Shown piece by piece: positions 36,721-45,958 of a DNA stretch of 64,000 bases (within the stretch, counting starts at the first letter, position 1; each line of letters begins with the position of its first letter). The stretch is from Desulfobacter sp. (GTDB lineage: Bacteria; Desulfobacterota; Desulfobacteria; Desulfobacterales; Desulfobacteraceae): the NCBI GenBank assembly GCA_028768545.1, contig CP054838.1, forward strand, positions 1 to 64,000, written 5' to 3'. A program made the position numbers and the translations under genes. The notes under the pieces were generated by a model. That model worked only from the letters and a program-made list of their open reading frames with translations. It was not told where the DNA came from and made no database searches.

Positions 36721-36737
36721 GAAACCTCCTTGAATAT

Positions 36738-37622
36738 TTATTCGAGAGCCCCTGTCGTCTTTGCAGATAAATCATTGTACCCCCCCAGAAACCCCTCTAT
36801 TAATCCGGCAACGGTCAAAGCGCCCCTGCCGTTGAGATGAAGGTTATCCGTCAAAAAAACAAAATCATTGTTTTCTGCGATCTCATCCCAGGTTCGGCCC
36901 AGGATATAATGGCTGAAGATCGCTTTGTACATCAGCTTGTACTCCCCTGCCACATAGGAAGATTTCATTTGAGGGTCACGGGTTTGCAAAACAGCATTCA
37001 TCTTTTCGTTTAAAGGAAGATACACCAGATTATGCTGGGCAGCCAGGTCTTTGATAATTTTGGAATATTCTCTCGTTCTTGCAAAGCCCGGGTGTCTCCT
37101 GTCTTCGGTAATGGGCGGCAAAGAGAGCAGCCCTATTTGGGCCCTGGTTTTTGTCCTCAGGATATCAATGATGGCAATCAGATTCTTCTCATACCATTTA
37201 GGATCAGGAATCCTGGGCAGGTTCTGTTCTCTGACATATCTGGCCGCATTTTTTTCATTCAAGGTGGCTGACACATCATTGGTGCCGATCAGGATGGTAA
37301 TGAAATCAGGGCTGCATTTGACCACCTCATCAATCCTTTGGAGTACATTATAGGCCAGCTCGCTGTTGATGCCTGCATTCACAAAAAAAACATCCTGACC
37401 TTGAAACCTGGCCTGGAGTTCATCCACATAGTTGTGGCTCACCCTGCCGTGGGTAATGCTGTCACCGATACAGACCACCACCTTTTCAGCCTTTTTCCCT
37501 GATGCCAGAAATGCTTTGGGAGTATTGTCGGGAAGTTGGGTGGCAGACTGGTATCCATATCCGAGAATCACAACCACCACCCCAACAATACATACCGTGC
37601 AGATCAATATTTTTTTAATCAT
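36738..37622 (-). CDS. SGNH/GDSL-family hydrolase, membrane-anchored
   Basis: A 294-residue protein with an N-terminal hydrophobic anchor (~4-24). The SGNH blocks are present: block I GDSITHG (~52-58) with the nucleophile Ser, Asn/Gly in VNAGINSELA, block III GTNDVS (~113-118), and DNLHLNGRG near the C-terminus (~266-274) with catalytic Asp and His. It probably deacylates lipids or esterified polysaccharide outside the inner membrane; the substrate is unknown. It begins 54 bp after the BASS transporter gene in the same direction. Confidence 0.85.
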   Translation of the reverse strand: MIKKILICTVCIVGVVVVILGYGYQSATQLPDNTPKAFLASGKKAEKVVVCIGDSITHGRVSHNYVDELQARFQGQDVFFVNAGINSELAYNVLQRIDEVVKCSPDFITILIGTNDVSATLNEKNAARYVREQNLPRIPDPKWYEKNLIAIIDILRTKTRAQIGLLSLPPITEDRRHPGFARTREYSKIIKDLAAQHNLVYLPLNEKMNAVLQTRDPQMKSSYVAGEYKLMYKAIFSHYILGRTWDEIAENNDFVFLTDNLHLNGRGALTVAGLIEGFLGGYNDLSAKTTGALE

Positions 37623-38669
37623 AATATCCTCCGATTCATACCATTTGCCTGATTTTCCAGGGGAGTGCCCCTCTCTTTAGTTTATGGGAAATAATTTGGG
37701 ATAGACCTTGATGGCAATGATCCCGGCAATATACATGGACAACCCGAACATCCCGGACACCCAGAACATTGAGGAATGAAAATCCCCCATGGCATCCTGA
37801 ATCAACAGGGCAATGGTCATGGCCAAAGAGGCATTTCTCAGGCCGGTTTCAAGGGAAATCGCCCGGACCTGAACATGGGCAACCTTGAAAAGGACCGGTA
37901 CAATAGCGCCGACCACCATACCTGAAGCGCTCAGCATAAGCACCATGGTATAAAACAAAAGACCATGCCGCCGGGTATCTGCAAACCCTTCAAGGTTGCT
38001 GAAAATACCGGCAACGATAAGGAACAAGAGTGCAATAATACCCAGGATGCTGAATACAGGGGTGATTTTCTTTGCAAGGCCTTCATTGAACTTTCGAAAT
38101 ATCATGCCAATGGCAAGGGGAAGGATGACCAGTACGGTAATGGTCACGGCAATGATCTTTGTGGGAACGTTTACATCGGGTATATTGGCGCAATAGGCAT
38201 TTAAGAGCAGCGGGACAAAAAATATGGATAAAACCGTGAACAGGGAGGTCAGCGAAACAGACAGGGCAACATCCCCTTTGGCATAATGGGTCATCAAATT
38301 GGAGGTTACCCCTCCGGGCGTGGCCGTGATCAGGATCATTCCCACATAGATATAGGGATAGGCAGAATGAAACCCCATCAAATAGCCAAGTGCCACGGCA
38401 ATCAGCGGCATGATCCCGAACTGGAGCACCACCCCGATAATAATTCCCCTGGGTTTGGAAATAAGGATTAAAAAATCCTTGCCCGTCAGGGTCAGTCCCA
38501 TACCCACCATGACAAAAAAAAGCATGAGTATGATCATCAGTTTAAAAATTTTATCAAACAAAGGCTGTTCCGGCGGGGTGACAAACTGGGCAAACTTATA
38601 TTTCTTATTGTTGACGATAGAGTCCAGAACTTTAATATTAAAGTTGAGCTTGCTGTCAATAAGCGTCTC

Positions 38670-40120
38670 GAGGGCGTTCAAAATTCTGTGTCAGTTGAAT
38701 GAAAGCTGATATACTCAGCTAAATAAGGAGAACTGACATGACCGAAGAAAACACCGAATTTGATTTTCAAAAAGCCCTTAAAGGCATCCAGGAAGGTAAA
38801 CCCTTCACAGGTAAGGGCGGCGTCCTTACATCATTAATCAAAAATCTTGCTGAAGCTGCTCTTGAAGGAGAGTTGGAGTCCCATCTCGGGCAGGAAGTTT
38901 CTGCCAACCGCCGTAATGGAAAAAGCAAAAAGACCATTAAATCCCTGGATGGTAAATTTGAGCTAAAAACCCCGCGTGACAGGGCCGGAACCTTCTCTCC
39001 ACAGATCGTCAAAAAACATCAGACAACGCTCAGCGATGAAATTGAAAGAAAGATAATAGCCCTTTACGGCCTGGGCATGAGTTATAATGATATGGCTTCC
39101 CATTTACAGGAAATCTATGGACTTGAGATTTCAAATGCCACTCTGAGCACCATTACCGATAAAATCATCCATACCGTCAAAGAATGGCAGGCCAGGCCGT
39201 TGGAAAATGTGTACCCAATCGTATGGCTTGATGCCATACATTATAAAGTACGAGAAAACGGAAAGGTCGGCAGCAAAGCCGTTTACACAATTCTTGGGGT
39301 GAATATCGAGGGCCGCAAAGAGGTTCTTGGGCTGTACATATCCGAGAATGAGGGTGCGAACTTCTGGCTGCAGGTGTTAACAGACCTTTCAAACCGAGGG
39401 GTAAAAGATATCCTGATTGCCTGTGTTGATGGTCTAAAAGGTTTTCCCGAGGCCATTGAGACCATATTCCCGGACACAGAAGTTCAACTCTGCGTAGTCC
39501 ACCAGATCCGAAATTCATTGAAATACGTTGGTTCCAAAAATAAAAAGGAATTTATGGCAGATCTAAAACGTGTTTATAAAGCGGTCAATAAGGATCTGGC
39601 CGAAGAAGAACTGGATATCTTGGAAAATAAATGGAATGACAAATACCCGATTGTGATAAAATCCTGGCGGAACAACTGGGAACGCCTCAGTCATTTCTTT
39701 AAATATCCAGAAGAGATTCGACGGATAATATACACCACAAATACCATTGAGGCTGTGCATCGACAGTTTCGAAAACTGACCAAAACAAAGGGATCATTCC
39801 CGAACCAGGACAGCCTGTTAAAACTGCTTTACATGGGGATCCAGAACGCCAGTAAAAAATGGACAATGCCGATTCAAAATTGGTCACTGACAATTTCCCA
39901 GTTGGCAATTTTCTTTGAAGGCCGGCTGGATAAAGAGCTGGGAATTTGATAGGGATTTATTTACAGATGGAAAAGATGGTTCCAGGAACTCCGCTCCAGC
40001 AAAAGTCAACTCCTCCGACGTGGCTGATTGAAGGCCCATTCTCGGACCTGACTTTTACTTCCGCTGGCGCTGAGGCAGATCCGGGAACCGAAACCGTGAC
40101 ACAGAATTCTGAACATTCCC
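38670..40120 (+). mobile_element. IS256-family insertion sequence (complete, copy 2)
   Basis: 1451 bp with 24-bp imperfect inverted repeats (left core GTTCAAAATTCTGTGTCA; right end its complement with few changes) and an 8-bp duplication AGCGTCTC at 38662-38669 and 40121-40128. It encodes a full transposase. It splits the BASS-family gene. Confidence 0.95.
38738..39949 (+). CDS. IS256-family transposase
   Basis: A 403-residue DDE transposase with D165, D231 and E338 as in the copy at 64-1275; G72 here replaces D72 there. Both terminal repeats are present, so this element may be autonomous and could also supply transposase for truncated copies. A ribosome site AAGGAG precedes the ATG. Confidence 0.96.
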   Translation: MTEENTEFDFQKALKGIQEGKPFTGKGGVLTSLIKNLAEAALEGELESHLGQEVSANRRNGKSKKTIKSLDGKFELKTPRDRAGTFSPQIVKKHQTTLSDEIERKIIALYGLGMSYNDMASHLQEIYGLEISNATLSTITDKIIHTVKEWQARPLENVYPIVWLDAIHYKVRENGKVGSKAVYTILGVNIEGRKEVLGLYISENEGANFWLQVLTDLSNRGVKDILIACVDGLKGFPEAIETIFPDTEVQLCVVHQIRNSLKYVGSKNKKEFMADLKRVYKAVNKDLAEEELDILENKWNDKYPIVIKSWRNNWERLSHFFKYPEEIRRIIYTTNTIEAVHRQFRKLTKTKGSFPNQDSLLKLLYMGIQNASKKWTMPIQNWSLTISQLAIFFEGRLDKELGI

Positions 40121-40506
40121 AGCGTCTCCAGTTCCTGGTATGCAAGATCCGCCCTGTCCGGGATGGTCAGGATGATGATCTGTCCCTGGGTGCTCCTGAC
40201 AAAAAAAAGCCGGGTCTCATCTGGGCTGCCCTCTTTTGTTGAGGTTAAAAACCTTAAGTGCCCTTTGAACTGAACCGGGTTTGCCCTATCCCAGTTAAGG
40301 GTTCGTGGAGCGGTGTTTAATTTTTCAATCATAGGATTTTCCCCGTTGCGGGCAAGAGCGGAAAGGTCTTTGTAAAATGCCTCTCCTGTTGCGATATCCG
40401 CCATGGCCGCGGGAGAAAATAAAAGAATAACCATGAAAAATAATGTAACCAAACCCAGGAACGCCGAATTCAAACCATGTGCTGTTTTAGTACATGGTCC
40501 AGTCAA

Positions 40507-40817
40507 AAGCCACCTCCGAATCTGCTGAAAAAAACCGTGAATTCAATCCCTGTTCACCAGGGCACGCATACAATATCAGAACTTCTGAAAAAACGGCGCC
40601 GCAAAACCAGTTAATATCTTTCTAATCCAGATATTTTCCTATGAACTCCCCATTTATCATCAATGATGATAAATGAGTACAATACCACCATACTCGTTGA
40701 GCCATGATATAATCAAGTCTTTATCAAGCTTCTTTTTATTGAGGGACTCTATTTTTTTCTTTGTTATGATCTTGTGCCCATTGAAAAACATGTCCTGTTA
40801 ATCTGAATTCTTATACC
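40507..40817. other. Intergenic region, no gene recognised
   Basis: About 310 bp of AT-rich sequence upstream of the split BASS gene and downstream of the DUF302 gene. Apart from the palindrome ATCATCAATGATGAT near 40657 I see no structure or coding signal. Confidence 0.4.
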
Positions 40818-41270
40818 CTATTCTTTGTCTGCTGCTGATTTTGTTATATTGGCAAGAGCCTTCTCTATTTTAGAAATCGCTTTTTCACAACCAGACATTT
40901 TGTGTCTTTTTTGCAAATATCTTGGGTCATTATAAGATATCCAGACCTTATTATTTTCGTCTTTCCAGATGAGTGCTTTTTGCGGTAAATCTATGGCGAT
41001 ACTCTGCTGACATTTCATGAGCGGACTGCCGGCCTTTGGATTTCCGAATATTTTTAATTGGGTTTCACCTAATTGAATACCAATGTTGCCGGCACTCTCA
41101 GAATGGTTAATTCTGTTAAAAATAGTCATCCCTTTTTCATTTAAAACCCTTTCCATTCGATCTGCTGTATTTTCAACGCTAAATTTACTTTCTACATTCA
41201 GCATCCCGTCTCCCGCATATACGGCTGATGTGACCAAAAAAATTGTGAATATCACGCTTGATATTTTCAT
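40818..41270 (-). CDS. DUF302 family exported protein
   Basis: A 150-residue protein with a signal peptide (1-~19, ending AVYA). The mature part resembles DUF302: SVENTADRMERVLNEKGMTI, INHSESA, LGETQLKIFGNPKAGSPLMK and IAIDLPQKALIWKDENN. The pattern GNPKAGSPLM is characteristic. The family function is unknown; it is often found with redox or heavy-metal genes. It may share a transcript with the upstream U32 gene, 60 bp away on the same strand. Confidence 0.85.
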   Translation of the reverse strand: MKISSVIFTIFLVTSAVYAGDGMLNVESKFSVENTADRMERVLNEKGMTIFNRINHSESAGNIGIQLGETQLKIFGNPKAGSPLMKCQQSIAIDLPQKALIWKDENNKVWISYNDPRYLQKRHKMSGCEKAISKIEKALANITKSAADKE

Positions 41271-41329
41271 TTCATCCTCCTTTTAAGGTATAGCCCTCAT
41301 CTCTGCGGCCTGTCCGCAGAATATTTTTC

Positions 41330-43675
41330 TTAGATGCCTTTTTTATATTGGCCGTTGGTCGAGGGATGAATCATTTGTTTGAGTATATTTTCTGAATCGG
41401 AGACTCCACTTAGAAAATTTTCAAAAAGCGCAATTATACAGGATTTATCCATCCCTATTTTAGTCTGGGTTTTAATATCCCTTAAATCAACAAAAAAACT
41501 GGAGAAAACATTTGGAAAATCAGTGAGGATATCTGTATTCAGAAAATTCTCATTATTATAGATGCAATGATGGTTGTTCTTTGTTTTCTGAATAAAAAAA
41601 GGAACCTTGTTTAAATTTGTAATGGATGAAGATCTATTACATCTTGGAATACAGTCTTCTTCAATATAATCTTTTTCGCATCCAATCACCCGGTGAAGCA
41701 GACATTGCCTGCTGGTCATCAATAAAATAGGATGATAAAGACTATAATACAATTTAAAATTTGCCGGCTTAATAATACTTTTGATCTGTTTTCGGCTAAT
41801 CTCATTTGAAATAAATGAACCGTAACAATTAAAATTTTCTTTTAAACATAAAAGGCTGAATGAATTGACAATATTTAAAAATGGACCTGCTATCCAGGGA
41901 ATTGCCTTTTTACAGGCTTCATAAGCGATGCCGGTATTATTGGTTACAATCAGTTTTGGCTGCACACGTTCAAGAAATTTTACCCCAGCTATATAGTCTT
42001 TTCCGATTAGAACAGACGGAAACCAGGGGGTTAATTCTTTATTTTCTAAAAAAAAATCTATAAACCCGTCACCATCGTTAAGACTGTCAGGAAGTTGAAA
42101 AAAAATATTTGCAGCGCTTTTATTGAAAAGATGCAAATCCTTTTTAGAGGAAATTAATACAGAAAGACTGGGCTTAATTTTTATAGGCTTTTCTTTTTTT
42201 AAGAAGGGAGGGTCAATTGGGTCAAAAATTTGTTTTGAACCACTTAAGATAGATAAAATTTGTTTTTTAATCCCGGTAAGATCTTTAAAAGATACAAAAA
42301 GATCTTCCTGAAGATTATCTAAATCCATATGTTCAATGTAATATGCCGTGTCATTTACGGCCTTGAACCGGCTTAATAAAACACCCTGATTCAGGCGCCT
42401 GTCAGGGTTTTTATTTTTTTTGGGGCCAAAGGATTTGCCGCCCGAAAACATTGCTGCTGCATCTTTTTGATGGTTCGGGGTGTGCAGGATCCGGGGATCA
42501 ATACCGGCATTTGACAAATTGGTTTTAGAACGTACAACAAATGAATCGTCACCACTTATTACAGTCACGTTTAAAGGGGTGCCAATTTTTCCTGAAACCC
42601 TTATTGTTAAAGGAATTTTTGCTGTAGTTAATCCTTTGATTTTGTTTTTGACAATGGTTGAGGTCTCAGCTTTTTCTTCATAATACCTGATTTTCTTTTC
42701 TGCCGTCTCCTTATCTGTTTTGGAAAATTGTTTGATTGAATTGTCCCGGGGGCTATCAATAAACATATTTTTATGAATATCCCCCCTTAAATACGCATTT
42801 GAAAAATCCCGGTTAAAGACCTTATAAAGATCACGATTGTCCGGGTTGATTCTCTTTTGACCATAAAAATTCTGGACACGTTTTTTCCAGCAGTTGACCA
42901 CTGAATACACATAGTCAAACCCCTTGATTCTGCCTTCTATTTTTAAGGAATCAACCCCGGCCTCAGATAATTTTTCCAGATCAAAAAAAGCTGAGTTATC
43001 TTTAAGATTAAGGGGAAAATCCTTACCCTCAGGGGTGGTAAGATACCTGTCGCGGCAGGGCTGGCTGCATCTGCCGCGATTCCCTGAGTTCCCCCCATGA
43101 ACAGAACTCATATAACACAGGCCTGAAAAACCAATGCAATAAGACCCATGGACAAATACCTCAGTACTGATATCTTTTTTTTGCCCGGTCAAAGCCAGAT
43201 CTTTTATCTCAGAAATACTCAGCTCCCTTGCCAGGTTAACCCGATTGGCCGAAAGCCTGCTCAAAAATTTTATCTGTCCTGGATTATGTGTGTTGAGCTG
43301 TGTGGAGGCATGGATTTTCAGGCCATCAAAATATTTGGATAATAGGTAGAACAATCCGAAATCCTGAACAACAACCCCGTCAATACTTGTATTGATCAAT
43401 TTATTGAGCAGCCTTACAAGGGCCGGGATTTCATTTCCCGTGATCAATATATTAAGGGTTAAAAAAACTTTGCAATTGTTTTTATGGGCAAGGTGAATCA
43501 CCCCGGTTAAATCGTCAAAATTTATATTGGCGGCCCGGTTTCTGGCGTTAAATTTATTCAGGCCGCAGTATATGGCATCCGCACCTGCGGCTATTGCCGC
43601 TTTTATGGAATCAAGATCTCCGCCCGGGGCCAGCAGTTCGATTTTATTTTTCATATTTTTTATGGTGAGACTCAC
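41330..43675 (-). CDS. Peptidase U32 family protein (RlhA/YdcP-like)
   Basis: A 781-residue member of the U32 family: N-terminal LLAPGGDLDSIKAAIAAGAD (~15-34) of the TIM-barrel-like core, the cysteine block GLCYMSSVHGGNSGNRGRCS then QPCRDRY (~185-212), and DSLKIEGRIKGFDYVYSVVN. A long C-terminal extension (from ~490) has CEKDYIEEDCIPRC, possibly metal-binding. Relatives modify 23S rRNA or tRNA by hydroxylation rather than cleave peptides. The start is GTG 43675 or ATG 43654; neither has a strong ribosome site. The gene looks more AT-rich than its neighbours, a possible sign of a different origin. Confidence 0.82.
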   Translation of the reverse strand: MSLTIKNMKNKIELLAPGGDLDSIKAAIAAGADAIYCGLNKFNARNRAANINFDDLTGVIHLAHKNNCKVFLTLNILITGNEIPALVRLLNKLINTSIDGVVVQDFGLFYLLSKYFDGLKIHASTQLNTHNPGQIKFLSRLSANRVNLARELSISEIKDLALTGQKKDISTEVFVHGSYCIGFSGLCYMSSVHGGNSGNRGRCSQPCRDRYLTTPEGKDFPLNLKDNSAFFDLEKLSEAGVDSLKIEGRIKGFDYVYSVVNCWKKRVQNFYGQKRINPDNRDLYKVFNRDFSNAYLRGDIHKNMFIDSPRDNSIKQFSKTDKETAEKKIRYYEEKAETSTIVKNKIKGLTTAKIPLTIRVSGKIGTPLNVTVISGDDSFVVRSKTNLSNAGIDPRILHTPNHQKDAAAMFSGGKSFGPKKNKNPDRRLNQGVLLSRFKAVNDTAYYIEHMDLDNLQEDLFVSFKDLTGIKKQILSILSGSKQIFDPIDPPFLKKEKPIKIKPSLSVLISSKKDLHLFNKSAANIFFQLPDSLNDGDGFIDFFLENKELTPWFPSVLIGKDYIAGVKFLERVQPKLIVTNNTGIAYEACKKAIPWIAGPFLNIVNSFSLLCLKENFNCYGSFISNEISRKQIKSIIKPANFKLYYSLYHPILLMTSRQCLLHRVIGCEKDYIEEDCIPRCNRSSSITNLNKVPFFIQKTKNNHHCIYNNENFLNTDILTDFPNVFSSFFVDLRDIKTQTKIGMDKSCIIALFENFLSGVSDSENILKQMIHPSTNGQYKKGI

Positions 43676-43782
43676 CCCCTAACCTTTTAAGCTCATCAAT
43701 GCATCCGAATAAATTTAAAATTATTTTCCCCAAAGGCCAGCCAAACGGCCGTTGCCGTTTTAAAAGAAAGGCTCAAGACTTA

Positions 43783-43830
43783 AACCCGAATATTGATTTT
43801 GCTTTAGCTGAAAGACACAAGGCATGTGAC
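43783..43830. repeat. Intergenic repeat, copy B
   Basis: CCCGAATATTGATTTTGCTTTAG and following bases resemble the element at 29262-29300 (CATATT, GATTTTGGTTTAGCTG, then AAGAC). The similarity is visible by eye over ~40 bp with an internal gap. It lies between U32 and TPR genes. Confidence 0.35.
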
Positions 43831-43835
43831 CATGA

Positions 43836-44528
43836 TTACCTGTGTGCGGCTTTGTGCCGGATCCTAATATCAACATAGTATCTCAACCACAAATCCCCTT
43901 CGGGTGAAGAAAAAAAACCACGTTTTTTTGAGCCAAGGCCATACCCTTTTTGGGCATTTTCATAAGCGCCGTCAAGGTCCCCGTGTTTATCGCGTACCTT
44001 TGATTCCAGAAAAAAGGCCAGGGGGGATTTTGGATCCGCCCGCCGGGCATTCCAAGAATCTGTTGCCGCTTTTTTATATTCGCCCACTTTCAAGTGAGAC
44101 AACCCCTGCCGGGCATAATAATAGGCCTGGATCATTAATTTTATTTGGCCTGAATTTTCAAATCCTTTTTTAAAATCATGGAGGGCAACCGAAAATTTTT
44201 TTTGCCTGTAGTTCAGATCCCCTCTTTGCAGATAACACAGGCCGCAGAAAGGCTGAAGCACAATCGCCTGATCCAGGTAATCCATGGCTTTTTCAGGATG
44301 ATTATGGCGGATGGCATATTCAAGTTTCAGCGCAGAGTTGATAATTTTTTCACCCTTTTTTGCAGCAACAATCGCCCGTCTTGCATGGCGCATGGCCTGG
44401 TCCATATCCTGGTGTTTATATGCCTGGTATGCCTGGCGAAGTTCCTTTTCAGCATCCCAAAAAAACACCCCCGCCCCCAGGGCTGCCAGGGCAAGGATAA
44501 TGGTCACCCCCCGGACCCATTTAATCAT
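43836..44528 (-). CDS. Membrane-anchored TPR protein
   Basis: A 230-residue protein with an N-terminal TM helix (~8-26) and three or four tetratricopeptide-like repeats, for example AYQAYKHQDMDQAMRHARRA, LDQAIVLQPFCGLCYLQRGD and YYARQGLSHLKVGEYKKAAT. It probably works as a protein-binding scaffold at the membrane. ATG 44528 is chosen: GGAGG lies upstream, and it overlaps the end of the preceding membrane-protein gene by 8 bp, which suggests coupled expression. The open frame to 44591 is probably not translated. Confidence 0.72.
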   Translation of the reverse strand: MIKWVRGVTIILALAALGAGVFFWDAEKELRQAYQAYKHQDMDQAMRHARRAIVAAKKGEKIINSALKLEYAIRHNHPEKAMDYLDQAIVLQPFCGLCYLQRGDLNYRQKKFSVALHDFKKGFENSGQIKLMIQAYYYARQGLSHLKVGEYKKAATDSWNARRADPKSPLAFFLESKVRDKHGDLDGAYENAQKGYGLGSKKRGFFSSPEGDLWLRYYVDIRIRHKAAHR

Positions 44529-45066
44529 TGCCGGCCTCCCAATAGCTGTTAATGCCGACAAGGAAGAAAAAAACCATGAAAAAAAGGTCAAACAAATTTA
44601 AAAAAATCCAGAAACCGCCACTCACCCCCAGTTGAAAATTTTTTGCAGCCGCTCCCCCTAAAAGGCTGATCCCCCATACGGTCTCACGTGTTCCATCCTG
44701 GATGATCCGGCCCAGCCACCCCAAGGGCTCAAACCAGGGCTGGGCAATGACGAATCCGATTGCCTGGGCAGCCATAAAACAAAAAAGCAAAATCACGACC
44801 TGAATCATTGGCCTAAAATTTTTCACAGATTTACAAGTGGGAACCGGGCATAAGATATGGGCCGCCCAGGGAATGAAAAGCCCCACAAGGGTTCCCTGGC
44901 CCAGCACAAAATACCCAAGCCAATACCGGCCATACCCTGCAGCGACACCAGCAATAAGTGCCAGCACAACACCAAAGCCCAGCTCAGAGAGTTTTATCCA
45001 GCCGGGGTTCCGGCCTGAGCTATCTGGCATTATCCCATGGCGATTTTTGGTTAAACGTTGAAACAT
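44521..45066 (-). CDS. Membrane protein of unknown function
   Basis: A 181-residue protein with about four hydrophobic segments (~30-50, ~55-72, ~88-106, ~150-172). Not recognised. It has a cytoplasmic-looking N-terminus and one polar loop with [20 protein letters not shown]. The start may be ATG 45030 rather than 45066, reducing the overlap with the VF530 gene. Its 3' end overlaps the TPR gene, so the two probably act together. Confidence 0.65.
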   Translation of the reverse strand: MFQRLTKNRHGIMPDSSGRNPGWIKLSELGFGVVLALIAGVAAGYGRYWLGYFVLGQGTLVGLFIPWAAHILCPVPTCKSVKNFRPMIQVVILLFCFMAAQAIGFVIAQPWFEPLGWLGRIIQDGTRETVWGISLLGGAAAKNFQLGVSGGFWIFLNLFDLFFMVFFFLVGINSYWEAGND

Positions 45067-45265
45067 ACAGGCTTTCCACCTTATCTCTGGCCCATTGTGT
45101 TTTGCGTAAAAACCTCAGAGAGGACTTGACGGACGGGTCACTTTTAAAACAATTGATATTGATCCTCTGGGCCAGCCCTTCCCAGCTGTAATGCTCCTGT
45201 AATTGAATCACCGCTTTTTCCAGGGTGATTCCATGCAAGGGGTTATTTTTCTGTTTATTGCCCAT
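45020..45265 (-). CDS. VF530 family protein
   Basis: An 81-residue protein with the VF530 (DUF2132) pattern: [53 protein letters not shown]. These are small helical proteins with a proposed DNA-binding fold; the role is not established. Near full family length. The downstream membrane gene overlaps its 3' end, so co-transcription is likely. Confidence 0.85.
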   Translation of the reverse strand: MGNKQKNNPLHGITLEKAVIQLQEHYSWEGLAQRININCFKSDPSVKSSLRFLRKTQWARDKVESLYVSTFNQKSPWDNAR

Positions 45266-45278
45266 GGTCTACCCTTTT

Positions 45279-45923
45279 TTATTGACTGATTGATTTGGCA
45301 AGGCGTTTACCTATATTTGACGCCCTTTCCAAGGTTGCGGTATCTTTTTTTACCCTTGCTTTTTCAAAGACCTTAAAAACCGATAGTTCTTCAATCACTT
45401 CATACCCGAGCGCTTCCAGGGGTAATTTCATCGCTTCAATGGTAAATCCCATATCTTTTTTGTTCTCCTGCTCACAAACAGCAACAACAACGGCCTTGCG
45501 GTTTTGATTTTCAAATTGACTGGACCAGGCTCGCGGGTGAGTCTTTTGAAAATTATAAAAGCAATATAAACGATCGATGAACGCCTTCATCCATGAGGTA
45601 ATATTATAGTTGTGGGTGGGGGAAACAAGAACCAGGCCCTGTGAAGAAATTATACCATTATAAATTAAGGACATCCCATCGGTCAGCCCGGTACAGATCT
45701 TATCTTTCCTGCATTTTTCGCAACCGATACACCCTTGAAACTGCACATCTCTTAACTGCACTGAACGGCATTGAGTCTTCTCTTCTGCGGCAGCATGGAT
45801 GATTGTGTTCAGCAGAATATCAGAATTTCCTTTTTGCCTGGGGCTGCCGCCAACGCCTAAAATTTTATTGGAAGGAGTCATGGTCTTTGGTTTAACAATC
45901 TCACCCATTGTATTTATGGACAT
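45279..45923 (-). CDS. Flavodoxin-fold NADPH-dependent FMN reductase-like protein
   Basis: A 214-residue protein with the flavodoxin-like start GVGGSPRQKGNSDILLN (phosphate-binding loop for FMN, ~24-40), a cysteine cluster CIGCEKCRKDKIC (~64-76), and SPTHNYNITSWMKAFIDRL, as in iron-sulfur flavoproteins and related reductases of anaerobes. The CxxCx2-3...C set could ligate an Fe-S cluster. Cytosolic. An ATG at 45881 is a possible alternative start. The substrate is unknown. Confidence 0.8.
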   Translation of the reverse strand: MSINTMGEIVKPKTMTPSNKILGVGGSPRQKGNSDILLNTIIHAAAEEKTQCRSVQLRDVQFQGCIGCEKCRKDKICTGLTDGMSLIYNGIISSQGLVLVSPTHNYNITSWMKAFIDRLYCFYNFQKTHPRAWSSQFENQNRKAVVVAVCEQENKKDMGFTIEAMKLPLEALGYEVIEELSVFKVFEKARVKKDTATLERASNIGKRLAKSISQ

Positions 45924-45958
45924 TTTAGTCTTGTCCTTCTTGTTTATCGGTACTCATT

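Larger units (their letters stand above)
37677..40506 (-). pseudogene. BASS-family transporter with N-terminal exported domain, split by IS256
   Basis: The 5' part (40506 to 40121) encodes a signal peptide (~20-36) and a soluble segment; the 3' part (38669 to 37677) encodes ten or so TM helices of the bile acid:sodium symporter superfamily (ATPGGVTSNLMTHYAKGDVA, SLETGLRNASLAMTIALL). Removing IS256 and one AGCGTCTC joins them in frame as AYQELETLIDSKLNF. The rebuilt protein is ~459 residues, with ~150 residues in front of the transporter core that ordinary ~330-residue BASS proteins lack. A TTG start inside the IS (38681) could express the core without the exported domain. Confidence 0.92.

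Noticed and set aside
38677..38681. BASS gene starting naturally at TTG 38681
   Set aside because: That TTG lies inside the IS256 end; the true 5' part of the gene is on the other side of the element and joins in frame.
39957..40145. Frame at the IS256 right end as a separate gene
   Set aside because: It is part IS and part split BASS gene read in the wrong frame.
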